Shown here piece after piece: positions 34,511 through 45,422 of a stretch of 64,000 bases of DNA. Under the pieces are notes generated by a model. It made no database searches. It was not told the origin of the DNA and saw only the letters and a program-made list of their open reading frames with translations. How positions within the stretch are numbered: position 1 is the first letter of the stretch; each line of letters begins with the position of its first letter. Source of the stretch: Alligator mississippiensis (Eukaryota > Chordata > Crocodylia > Alligatoridae); assembly GCF_030867095.1 (NCBI RefSeq), contig NC_081824.1:115886162-115950161 (forward strand), given 5' to 3'. The position numbers and the translations under genes are program-made.

Positions 34511-35029
34511 GCTGCAGTGGGTAGAGGGTGCAGGGTCCACTCTAGATCAGGGCTGCTGCAGATGCTGACCCCATATATCAACTGTCTGAGCCTCAGAAGC
34601 TTCTGAGGACAGGTAGCCCTGAGCTGCTCTCCAAGGCATCTTTGTATAATTCTGGGGCCAGCACAGATGCTGGCCCCAGCCTTCAGCTCCCCCTGGCTGC
34701 AGACTCAAGAGGAACTGGGCAGGGTCAGTTTGCCCCAAGTGACACAATTTGCCCCATACTAAAGTGCATGTTTAGGCATGTGTGCTTAGGCACAAATCTC
34801 TGGCACAAATTTGTGCTGCTGCTATTTGACCTTCTGCAAGAGCACATGCCTGCATGTGTGGATGTGGCCCAACAGTACAAAGCTCTTAATACCCCTGTAT
34901 GCACAACTCTACTACAACATCAATGGCTGATTCTGTCAACACCGTATCAGAGCTGATGATCATCCAGAAAACAATGCATGCTTCTCAGTGCTCAGGAAGC
35001 TTTCCTACCTATGTTCTAACACTGAAGCT
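34511..35029. other. Noncoding stretch with small palindrome
   Basis: 34655-34680 pairs 'ggggccagca' with 'tgctggcccc'. 34825-34880 resembles the right edge of the palindromic cluster at 55.5 kb ('ctgcaa.agcacatgcctg.atgtgtg'). Probably the edge of a related element. Confidence 0.45.
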
Positions 35030-36307
35030 CTGGGGAAAACTCTGCACCAATGTCTAGGAAATTGGTTTTTAACATCTTGAAGTTCTGCTGCCCCTCTGCA
35101 GCAGAGTAAGGACCCTGGACTTCAGAAAAGCAGACTTCAGCTTGCTCAGGGGACTCATGGGAAGGATCTCCTGGGAAGCCAAACTGGGGGAGAGGAGTCC
35201 AAGAGAGCTGGCTGTACTTTAAAGAAGCCTTACTGTGCAGGAACAACCCATCCTGATGTGCAGGAAGATTAGCAAATATGGCAGAAGACCAGCTTGGCTT
35301 AGCAGGGAACTCTTCAGTAAACTAAATCACAAAAAGGAAGATTATAAGAAGTGGAAACTTGGATAAACAACTAGGGAGGAGTATATTGGATAAACAACTA
35401 GGGAAGAGTATAATAACATTGCTTGGGCATGCAGGGATAAAGTCAGCAAGGCCAAAGCACAATTGCAGTTGCAGCTCACAAGGGACATGAAGAGTAACAA
35501 GAAGGGTTTGTACAAGTATTTCAGTAACAAGAGGAGGGTCAGGGAAAGTGTGGGTACCTTACTGAGTGGGGGAGGCAACCTAGTGACACGGGATGCAAAA
35601 AAGGCTAAAGTACTTAATGCCTTTTTCACCTCAATCTTCATAGGTAAGGTCAACTCCTAGATTACAGCACCTGGCAGCACAGTTTGGGAAGGAAGTGAGC
35701 TGCCATTGGTGGTGAAAGAATAGGTTAGGGATTATTTAGAAAAGCTAGATGTGTACAAGTATATAGGGCCAGATGAGATGAACCCAAGGGTGCTGAGAGA
35801 GTTGGCTGATGTGATTGCAGGGTCGCTGGCCATCATCTTTGAAAACTAATGGTGTTTGGGCAGGGTGCCTGATGATTGGAAAAGGGCAAATATAGTTCAC
35901 CCATCTTTAAGAAAGGAGAGAAGGAAGATCCAGGGAAGTACAGCCCAGTCAGCCTCACCTCAGTCCCTGGAAAAATCTTGGAGCAGATCCTCAATGCATT
36001 TCTAAGCACTTGGAGGAGGAGAAGAAGGTGATTAGGAAAGGTCAGCATGGATTCACCAAGGGCAAGTCATGCCTGACCATTCTGATTGCCTTCTATGATG
36101 AGATAACTGTGGATTTGGGGAGACCAGGGGATATGGTATACCTTGATTTCAGCAAGCCTTCATACAGTCTCCCACAACATTCTCACAAGCAAGTGAAGGA
36201 ATTATGGGCTGGATGAGTGGACTGTAAATTGGATAGAAAACTGGCTGGATCATGGGGCTCAGAGAGTAGTAATCAATGGCTTGATATCTGGTTGGCATCA
36301 AGTGGAG
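35030..36307 (+). mobile_element. CR1 LINE, decayed, 5' portion
   Basis: A different, older CR1 lineage. Coding traces in order: [64 protein letters not shown], then HGFTKGKSCLT and MVYLDFSK (motif A). Many frameshifts. A 27-bp unit is tandemly duplicated at 35359-35412. The copy is interrupted by the solo LTR at 36308. Confidence 0.85.
35359..35412 (+). repeat. 27-bp tandem duplication
   Basis: Two adjacent copies of a unit starting ttggataaacaactaggga with one difference, inside the CR1. Confidence 0.9.
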
Positions 36308-37314
36308 TGTGTCAGGCTAGTAGGGGGTGCTTCTGTGCTGAACCACCCACCTCATTGCACACAACCACCTTCCAGGCTCCAAGTGCCTCCCTGGAGGCAC
36401 CTCATGTCTGGCCAACCCTCTTCCTGGAGCACACCCACTAGCATGGGGGTAACGCCACCACCACCCAGGGTCTGGACTGATCCTGGCTCTGTGCCCCCTG
36501 GGAAACACAGGCCTAGTAGCCCTTGAGGGTATTCGACCCACTTCAAGAACTTGGGGTGCTTTCCTTAGTCTGAAGAACAAATAGTGGTCTCCCTTAGTCA
36601 GCCGAACCAAGGGGACCCCAAAGCATAATCTAGCCCCTCTCCCAATAACTCTCCCACGCTAGGTACAAAGGAGAATGTTAATGGTTACAAGGAGTAGGTT
36701 TGGAATAGGGTACAGGGTAGAGCAATATCAAAGAAATCCCATAGAGCAAGCAGGGTGGCTGGGTAGCCTTTGTTCCTGCATCTGAGTTACTGCAAGCTAT
36801 ATATCTAGCTAGATCTCAGATAGGTTATTCACAAGTATCATCCAGAGACAGGTGGAGATTCCCTCTGGAGGCAGACAGTTCATTGATCATGAGTTTCAAG
36901 AGAGAGAGCAAGTTTCAGATGGTTCTGCTTCTTTCTGTGAGTTTTCATCATGGCTACTGCTGCTCCTCCTAGGCAGTCTTTAACTTATATAGGCCTTATG
37001 ACCTCATTTACCTGATCCAGTGGAGGCCAGCATCTGTTGGCTGCCAGCCAACCAATTTGAAATGCATCTCTGGTTGCTGGGTAGACTGGCATTGCTTAGA
37101 ACAATAGGGAGCCTAAACCCCCAACCCAGGTATGTGATGCCAGTCACGTAGGCAGAGGGAGCAGGCTTCCCTCTCCCTCAGGAATGTATCCAACTCAAGT
37201 TACAACTCAGGGCTACCTAAAGAGATAGGATGTCTGCCCTCTGCAGGGACCATGTTAACCAAATTGTCACATAGCAGAGTTTTTGGAGAGAGAGAAAAGT
37301 GGCATTTTGTCACA
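36308..37314 (-). mobile_element. Solo LTR of 1007 bp inside a CR1
   Basis: The ends are TGTGTCAGGC and TTTTGTCACA, flanked by exact TGGAG duplications (36303-36307 and 37315-37319). Removing it restores the CR1 motif encoding SGVPQG. A minus-strand TATA box tatataag (36984-36991) sits about 320 bp from the minus-strand start, implying transcription toward low coordinates with a long R-U5. No clear AATAAA. No gag or pol is present. Confidence 0.88.
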
Positions 37315-38241
37315 TGGAGTGCCCCAGGGGCTTGTCCTGGGGCCAGTTTTGTTCAATGTCTTCATCAATGACATGCAAGATGGCATAGAGTGCACCCTCA
37401 GCAAGTTTTTAGATGACATCAAGCTGGGAAGAGTAGTAGATATGCTGGAGGATAGGGTTAGGATTCAGAATGACCTCAACGAATTGGAGCATTGGGCCAA
37501 AAGTAACCTAATGAGGTTCAACAAGGACAAGTGCAAAGTCCTACACTAACGATGGAATAATCCCATGCTTCAATAATGACTGGGCAGCAGCTCTGCAGAA
37601 AAGAACCTGGAGGTAACAGTGAACAATAAATTGAATATGAGCCAAAAGTGTGCCATTGTTGCTAAGAAGGCTAACAACATACTGGGCTGCATTGGTTGGA
37701 GTGTTGCCAGCAGGGAAAGGGAAGTGATTATTCCCCTCTATTCAGCACTGGTGAGGCCGCATCTGGAGTACTGTGTTCATTTTTGGGCCCCTGCTACAGA
37801 AAGAATGTCAAGAGATTGGAAAGAGTCCAGCAGAAGGCAGTGAAAACGGTGAGGGGAATACAGGGCACGACTTCTGAGGAGAGGCTGAGGCAACTGGGCT
37901 TATTTAGATTGGAGAGGAGAAGACTGAGAGGGGACGTGATAGCAGCCTGCAACTACCTGAAGGGTGGTTCAAAAGAGGATGGAGCTAGACTATTATCAGC
38001 AGTGGCAGATGGCAGAACAAGAAGCAATGGTCTCAATTTGTAGCAAGGAAAGTTAAGGTTAGATATTAGGAATAACTTTCTCACTAGGAGGGTAGTAAAG
38101 CACTAGAACAGGTTACCCAGAGAGGTTGTAGACTCTCCATCCTTAGAGATTTTTAAGACCTGGCTAGACAAAGCCTTGACTGTGATGATCTAGTTGGAGA
38201 TGGTCCTGTTTTGAGCAGGAAATTGGATTAGATTAACTCTT
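37315..38241 (+). mobile_element. CR1 LINE, decayed, 3' portion
   Basis: Continues from 36307: GVPQGLVLGPVLFNVFINDM, FLDDIKLG (catalytic motif, usually FADD), [51 protein letters not shown] and RLERRRLRGDVIAACNYLKG, ending near 'ggattagatta'. Its last 45 bp lie at 38730-38775 after another insertion. Confidence 0.88.
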
Positions 38242-38729
38242 GGACTAGGGACAGAAATTACTCATAAACTGGTACAAGTGATCAGAAACTGGTTCAAATC
38301 TATAACACAACAGAAGTTCAGTGCATCTAAACTGCTTTCAAAATGGCTGAAACCAGTTTAAGATAAACCTAGATGGATGTAGTATCAGACTTAACTGATT
38401 TAGATTAAATTGGTATATTGAGCTTCTGTACCAGATCACCTCACGATTCAAGTTAACTCACAGTCCCCTAGCATCACAGGATGCTTTGCACCTCTCCACA
38501 AAATTCCCCTCACAGGGTGGGCGGGCTAGCTATGGCCCAAGCTGTCTGTTCCAGGCAAGCAGGGAGGCGTGCATTAGTGTCCCCCACCCTCTGGCCTGAG
38601 CTGCTGTAGGCATGTGACTGCATTTTCAGAATCAAAAGAGAATGTCTGTTCACTTGCTTATCAGTTCAATCTATGTTGCTTAGACTAACCTGCAAAGACT
38701 AAATAAAGTAAGACTGTCTGTACTTAGCC
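38242..38729. mobile_element. Non-autonomous insertion in CR1 3' tail
   Basis: About 488 bp separates the two halves of the CR1 3' end. Left 'ggactagggacagaaattact' and inverted right 'gggctaagtacagacagtct' are similar, suggesting worn inverted ends. 'aaaccagtttaagataaacc' lies inside. No coding sequence and no clear target duplication. Confidence 0.6.
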
Positions 38730-38775
38730 CTGAGGTCCCTTCCAACCCTAATTTTCTATGATTTTATGATTCTTG
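38730..38775 (+). mobile_element. CR1 3' tail
   Basis: 'ctgaggtcccttccaaccc' followed by 'ctatgattttatgattc' closes the CR1 that began near 35030. Confidence 0.85.
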
Positions 38776-40276
38776 CTCATCCCAACTCTGCAACATTATC
38801 CAGTGATAATGTCAGTGATAGTTGGCTGAGTAATATAGTGAAGGTTCATCAAGTGAGGTACTATAGGAAAAGATCAAGATAAAGTGTATGCTTGATTATT
38901 GCCTCCCCCCCTCAGGTACTTCATCAGCATGACTCTGATGTCATAGCATGCTTGTAGCGGCCTGTTTATATTAATCACTGTGAAGACTACAGCAGTTGCT
39001 GGCATTTCCTCCATGCTGCCTGATGGCATTTTGAAAATGGTACTGGCTAGCAAAAGCCAGGTGGATGCTGGGATGAAAAAGAGAAATGGGATTTTTTTTT
39101 TTTTTTTTGACCCTGAGCCCCAGAATTCTATTGCTACTGGTAATATCAATATTTGAAATGAAAAATCTCAGTGATGTAACAATGCACGTTTGGCTATCAG
39201 GCCAGAACACAAAGCATTTATTTGAAAACTTGCCAATTCAAGTGTGGCCACAATTATATAAGCTTAAAATGCAGTGTGAATGTGCAAGTTGCACAACATT
39301 TCTTCCGTATTACTTAACAGGGATACAGAAAGCCCAAAAGAACTTTCATGTGTAGACTTGCATGCTCTTATTCACTTGCAAATTCAGTGATAATAATTTT
39401 TAAGCTAATAAGTGATAATCCTTTCCTACCTTGCAGCAGTATTTGGGCTTTAATTTAGTATTTGCAACAGACTTGGGGTCACTATGGAAGGTGCAGTATA
39501 AGTACAAAGTAGTATTTAAAAACATCTCCAATTAATTTAGCTCACTGCCTAAATCCCCATACTCCTTTTCTATGCAGTCACTCCTCTTGCATTAAAAGAG
39601 ATGAACTGTTAATGTGTGATCAGGATGAAAGTGATTTTGCAGAAAAATAAATAAAACCAGAAGGCTGTTAATGAAATAGCAGCATTTTCTTAGCACATAC
39701 TGTGGAGTCCTTTTATAGTCCTTTGCTGATTGCACACTTGCTTTTATTTACAACTTCACATCCAAAAGCAACAAAGTAGTGCTTTGAAGTTCTCAGGCCA
39801 GGTTGATGAAAGGTAGCTTACCCTTCTCTTATGAAAGCTGAGATATCTAAGCAAACACCCTCATAAGTTTCCTTTACTTGCCTACGTTTAAACAGCTCAT
39901 TTTGATTTTCATGTTTGCAAGTATTCTATAAATGGTAAATTCTCTTTATTTATACTAAAGAAAATCACCCTTCTTGGAGGGGTACGAGGATTTATAAAAT
40001 CCAGTCCATTAAGTTTTTAAGGCCAAGCACAGAGATTAAGCAAAATTTTTGTTGAAAGACAAAAGCAAAGACTGTGCTGCCAAGAGGAAATGATCTCCCA
40101 GAAAGGAAATGATAGGTTGAATAGCTGTAGTTGTTGTACTTTCACCTCTGGGATCTTGGTTTAAAGCCATCCTGCTATCCTTCACAAAATGAAGTAAAAG
40201 AATTCATTGAGGCTGAGAAGAACTTCGAGACCGTGGTATTCATAAAAATGCAAACGGGTAACTGACCACATCAAAA

Positions 40277-40331
40277 ATTAGATGAAACTACGCATGTATG
40301 CTTTGAAAAACCTTGCATAGTTTCATCTAAT
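40277..40331. repeat. 55-nt hairpin
   Basis: Arms 40277-40294 and 40314-40331 (attagatgaaactacgca) have one mismatch and a 19-nt loop. Confidence 0.8.
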
Positions 40332-42151
40332 TCTTCCCATAAAAATATGTTACTTACTTTAAAAGACTTTCAAATGGTGCAGTCATTTAAGAATATTTGG
40401 GGGAAGGGAGGGGAACAAGGGCCAGCATGCAGGTTTGAAGATGTGATGATAGCTGAATTTATAGAAATGTAGAAAACAAATGTAATATTTGATGTATTTA
40501 TTGCTGGAGCATGTTTGTTGGAAAAACATATATTCCTAAATTATTATGCAAATATAATGTATGTTTTTTCATTTGTTTTAAGCAGTGATAGCACCTGACT
40601 TTATCAAGCTCACTTTCTCTAAATATTAATTGCTTGTTTAAAGATTATTTTTAAATGTTTCCTTCAAAAAATTGTAACAAAATTTCCAAACTCTCTTTTA
40701 CACTTATCAGGACACATTCTGGAAATAGACTGAAGGCCTTCCCCATACTTATCCATGTGCCTATTATACAAACTTTAATTTGTGCCCATATTTTGGCCAT
40801 CAGCAGTTCCTAATCAGGATTTCTTCCCTTTTCTCAGCCCAATTAGTTCCTAACAGTGTGAACAATTTGCTGTTTGTTTTATTGCTTTTGATAAGTTTAG
40901 CAAAAAAAGAATGAGGGGAGTGGGGGAAACAATGGACAGTACTTATAACATTAACTGCTTTTCAAACTTTTATATGACGAGAATGAGGGTTCTAGTCTAT
41001 TCATTCTCTGTGAAAGACAGAGAACATCCATTCAGTCTGTCCCGTCTCAGAAACAACATGCTTTCCCTTTTGGGAAAAAAGGGAATTTCAAATAAATTAT
41101 CAATCTAACATAGTTAAAAATCAAAAGTTCGGGGCCAAAGAAATTATTAAAATGAAGATGTCAGCAGAGAGGATAGTAAGCACCAAACCCCTGATGCTGC
41201 CCCAAAAACATTTAGGAAATGAACAGATGCTCAACATAAGGAGGTGTGAGCAAACAATAGGAAAGAATACAGTACCAGATCAAGCTTACTCTTCCTTGAA
41301 GTATAAAATGGCTGGTTTGGCCGATGCTAGAAATGAAGTCTCGGGATGAATACCACTATGAAGGGGGGGACCATAAATAGTAGAGTACAGAGAGAAATGC
41401 AGCCAGAATTCACCCCAATGTTTAGGATGAGCTAGAACTGAGGCTGCTATAGCTTGGAATTGTTTAGTTGCTGATCTATTTCACCATATAAAACTCCCTG
41501 AAGATTTGAGCCTTCTTTAACTTTTCCCAGTGCAGTTAGATTTTTGAGAGCTATGATAATTGAGCTACAACGTGTGTTTTTTTTATGGAAACAGAATACA
41601 CATTAATATCTGGAAAGACAAAAGACTTCACAACCAGGCATGGCATAGCTAGAGACTCATAGAAATATTTTCCAAAGGGATCAACACTTCCACCTCCCTA
41701 CTGTTACAGATGTTTAAAAATGCAACTACAAATTAATTTTAGTCTGTGTCACTCTCCTTCTGCCAGCCCATTTGCCTCCTCCTATTCATACTGAAATACA
41801 GGTCATTGAGGTAGCAACCAGTTGTCCTGGGTTTTCCAACCCTCCTAACTTGTGAATAAGGATGGTGCATGTGAAGAAATACACTTCCCCTCTCTGACCT
41901 CTCTGACCCTTATTCTATTTCTCTCGTACCTGGTTAAAAGCATAATTTCATTATAGCTTCCAAATGCTCTAGTATGTTAATGTCCTCATTTTGGGGAACA
42001 TCACTCAAGATAGATTCAGTCAACTATTATGATAGTGACAGTAAGGAAGGGTGCTCTTATCTTCCAGAACTATACTCCTGAGACCAGCATGCTTGTTAGC
42101 AGACTCCCTGGGTACCGTCTCGGTGGCAGCTGTACCTCTTTACAGGAACTA

Positions 42152-42188
42152 CACTTGATCTGAGCCTTCAAGAGGCTCAGATCAAGTG
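42152..42188. repeat. Perfect 15-bp hairpin
   Basis: cacttgatctgagcc (42152-42166) and its exact inverse (42174-42188) around ttcaaga. Confidence 0.9.
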
Positions 42189-42691
42189 GCTTATGGCCCA
42201 ACCTGGGATGTGCTGGCTGGGTGGTTACCTCTCTAGAGATCTATTTTGACTTTGAGATCTGCAGATCAGAATAAGTACATAGTTAGTCCTCAAACCTAAG
42301 ATTCGCTGTGAAGACTGCAAATTTGGTTGCTACCCCTTTGCTTGCAACCATTTTTATGTACTTATTTAATAAAGTTGCAGCGTTTGTACCCAAAATGATC
42401 CTTGGTTTCTACAGTGTCATTTGGGAGGTTCTCCTATCAAATATATTTTACCAGGACTTAATGGTAGCAGGTGGTTCTGTAACAAGCGGAGAAAAAAAAC
42501 CCAGGAACACCTAAAAGATTAAAAGAATTACAGGAATGGAAGAAAACGTTACATTGTGTAGGGATCCCAGAATTTAGAAACTTAAGAAAGCTGTAAAATA
42601 GAAGATGTTTATTCATATCTGGATTGTATCATCCTTGAATATTTATGATATGCTTCACTTGGTATACTATTAACTATGGAAATTTGGAAAT

Positions 42692-43089
42692 GCGATGTCA
42701 AACATATAGCTCATGGGCCAGATCCAGCCCTTGAAGCTGTTCTAGTCAGCCTACCAGGGCTACTACCCATTCAGGGTCCCTTGTCCCCAGTAGATCTAGC
42801 CATTGGTGGTAGCATGTGAGCGAGGACTGTGAAGGTAAAGCTCATACGTGTCCCACTGGTGCCCAATCCCTGACCTGCACTGCTGCCCATTCTGGACCTG
42901 TACAGCTGCCCAGTCCCCAACCTGTGCTGGTGCTGGACCCTGCCTTGTGTTGCCACCCCATCCTTGACCTGTGATGCTGGCCCTGCATTTGGACCCACTA
43001 CAGCTGCTACTGATTTCACAAATCCTTCCCACGAGGAGGCCCCACAGTTCAGATCCAGCCTGGGGCCTCAAGTGAATTTGACACTGCTG
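42692..43089. mobile_element. hAT-like MITE
   Basis: Left 'gatgtcaaacatatagctca' and inverted right 'gcagtgtcaaattcacttga' resemble hAT-type ends ('gtgtcaaact'). 'cagatccagcc' occurs inverted near both ends. About 400 bp, noncoding. It abuts the next hAT-like element. Confidence 0.6.
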
Positions 43090-43097
43090 CCTTAGAG

Positions 43098-44010
43098 CAG
43101 CAGTTTCCAAACTGACAGATTGTGTACCACCAATTTAAAACCATACAGCCTTAAGTACCACCAGCAAGTTTTTCATACAGACACATGCACAGACACCCAG
43201 GTGCACACTTTCCCCTCACAGGACCTCCCACTCTTGATCACTCACAGGCAGCCCACCCACCACCACCTCACCCCCACTACGAGCTGTCTGTGGGTCCATC
43301 TAGCTTCCCACCTGGCTCTTATTAGATTTATGTGCAGGGAGCTGTTGCCTGGCTGCATCCCATGTAGCTGCAAAGATGCACAGGATCAGGCTGAGTCGGG
43401 CTAGAGCTCCACACCTTTTTAGGTGAGTGGCGGTGCTGGGAGGGGTGCCTGCTGGGCTGTGTGACTGGCTGCCATTGCCTTGGGAGCCACACTTGACACC
43501 ATGTGCCTACCACCACTGGCCAGGCAATGGACAGCACTGCCAGAGTGCAAAAGGCACATGGCATCACATGTGGCTACTGAGGCAATGGCAGCAGGGTGCA
43601 GAGCCCAGTGCATAGTGGGCAACCTGCCTCTGCTGCACATACAAATCCAGGGGGCATGTGCCCCCCATGCCTCTCTTGGGGTACACGCAGCAGTGGGAGA
43701 GAGTTGCCTGGGGCTCTAACCATCCCACCACCCACTTCAGGGCCCCATTCACCCCAGTCCCTGCCCCTGCCCCACTCCCTCCCTTACCGTGGGGGACTTG
43801 ACCTGCCCCCCCCCACCCCTTCTCTACCTCAACACACTTACCTGCTGCGCGCTGCTCCACACATGGCCCGGCTTCATTCCTGTCTGCCTGCAGCAGATTC
43901 TGACTGGGTGTCTGTGTGCATGTATGCCCCTTCCCCCGACCTTCTGTGTATCACTTACAGGTTGTCAGTGTACCACTGGTAGTACACATACCACAGTTTG
44001 GGAACTGCTG
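43098..44010. mobile_element. hAT-like non-autonomous element with 8-bp TSD
   Basis: The inverted ends cagcagtttccaaactg and cagcagttcccaaactg differ at one position. The flanks ccttagag (43090-43097) and cccaagag (44011-44018) match 6 of 8, fitting a hAT duplication. The GC-rich interior is homologous to the palindromic module at 25.7 kb and carries CAGGTAAGT on the minus strand (43846-43854). No transposase. Confidence 0.85.
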
Positions 44011-44304
44011 CCCAAGAGAAACCTCCATGTCCTTATTTCTAAAAATCTACCTTTTTTGGCTTTAAATTATTGTGTCCATACAATCCACACACAATTCATA
44101 CATTATACAAACTATTGTGTCATTATCCATACACTGAACACCTTTATTCCAGTGGATAAATATCCACTAGAACTCTTCTCAGAACTGATCTTTCCTCCTT
44201 TTAGCCAGAGGGAGTATTTTTGAATGACATCAAGCAGTATTTGCCCCTCAAGCTTCCCAACCCTACACAGCATGTGAGAGATGGTATCCATGACTAGGAA
44301 TTGT

Positions 44305-44328
44305 CATTGTGGAAAATTTTCCACAATG
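44305..44328. repeat. Perfect 24-bp palindrome
   Basis: cattgtggaaaa followed by its exact inverse, no loop. Confidence 0.95.
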
Positions 44329-44692
44329 AGAATTTTAAAACATCCAAACTAGGAACTTCTGATGCTGCAAGAGAAAGTCTTTTACAATAACTTAAGAGTA
44401 GCTATAATTAATCAAAATGCTGAAGTGAAACATTCACTAATGCTGTAGATAATTGGAAGTTTCTCTGTTAAAACTGACAGTTATTTCCATTTTATGCATT
44501 TAGTATGTGCGCCCATATGTGTGTATGTGTTCTTGGGACAAGCCTCCTCAGATAATGAGACAAAATAAGTCCTTGCAGGGAGAACAGCGTGAACAGCCTG
44601 GTGATTTCAAGTATACTACAAAATGGGAGATTTAGGTTCTGTATGTCTGCATGCCATGAATTTCATCTACATCCTTGAATTATCCTAACACC

Positions 44693-44830
44693 TCTTCATG
44701 CTTCCATTTTTCCATAAAATGGGGATAATAATGCTGTTGTTTACCTACCTTACATGGATAAGTTAAGAGTTATGTAATGTTTTTCTTTCTTAAATGCTTG
44801 GGGAAATCTAAAATATACAGAAGAAGGTGA
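44693..44830 (+). repeat. MIR SINE remnant
   Basis: 'ccataaaatggggataataat' then 'cctaccttacatggataagttaagagtta' and 'taaatgct' follow the order of the core and 3' part of mammalian-wide MIR, an ancient amniote SINE. The tRNA-derived head is missing. Confidence 0.7.
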
Positions 44831-45422
44831 AATCTAGCTGCTGTATTAAGAGGATTAAGTTCTCAGAAACTGAATAGAATGGTGATTTTCCTCTTAATTC
44901 TGATGTGATTAAGGCCAGTATATTAGACTTCTAATTACAATCTATAATGACAGGATCATGATTTACCTTTCAGTATTTTAGATCACTTGATGTCTAAATC
45001 ATTTTATAAGAAATGGAAGATGATAAAAATTATTGAAGAAAATTTCACAAAAATAGAAAATGTTTTTTTTTTCCAGAAAGCTAAACTCAAATTGTACTTG
45101 AATATATCTTCTTTGATCTAAATGAAATACTAGTAAATTTAAAATTATGTTATTTTAAGCACTATTACTAAGCTACCTACTTAATTAGTAACATATTTAT
45201 TCACAAATTAGAAATATTTTAGTGTTGTTATTTGTGATAGTGAAAAATTACATTTTTTGGACAACAAATGCATTAAATACTTGTGTATAAACAATAGATG
45301 TAATATTTTCATGCAAATATAATACATACTCAGCCATTTCAAACAGTATCACAAAAGAAAAAATACGTATTTTATAAATTTCACCAAACTCAGCTGTTGC
45401 CTCTTTTCATGGCCATTTTTAT

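Larger units (their letters stand above)
38776..42690. other. Noncoding stretch with two hairpins
   Basis: AT-rich unique DNA with T17 at 39092-39108. Hairpins are listed separately. Short frames (for example 41152-41349) have no recognisable domain. Confidence 0.5.
44011..45422. other. AT-rich stretch with MIR remnant and palindrome
   Basis: Holds the palindrome at 44305 and the MIR at 44693, listed separately. The rest is AT-rich and featureless. Confidence 0.5.
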
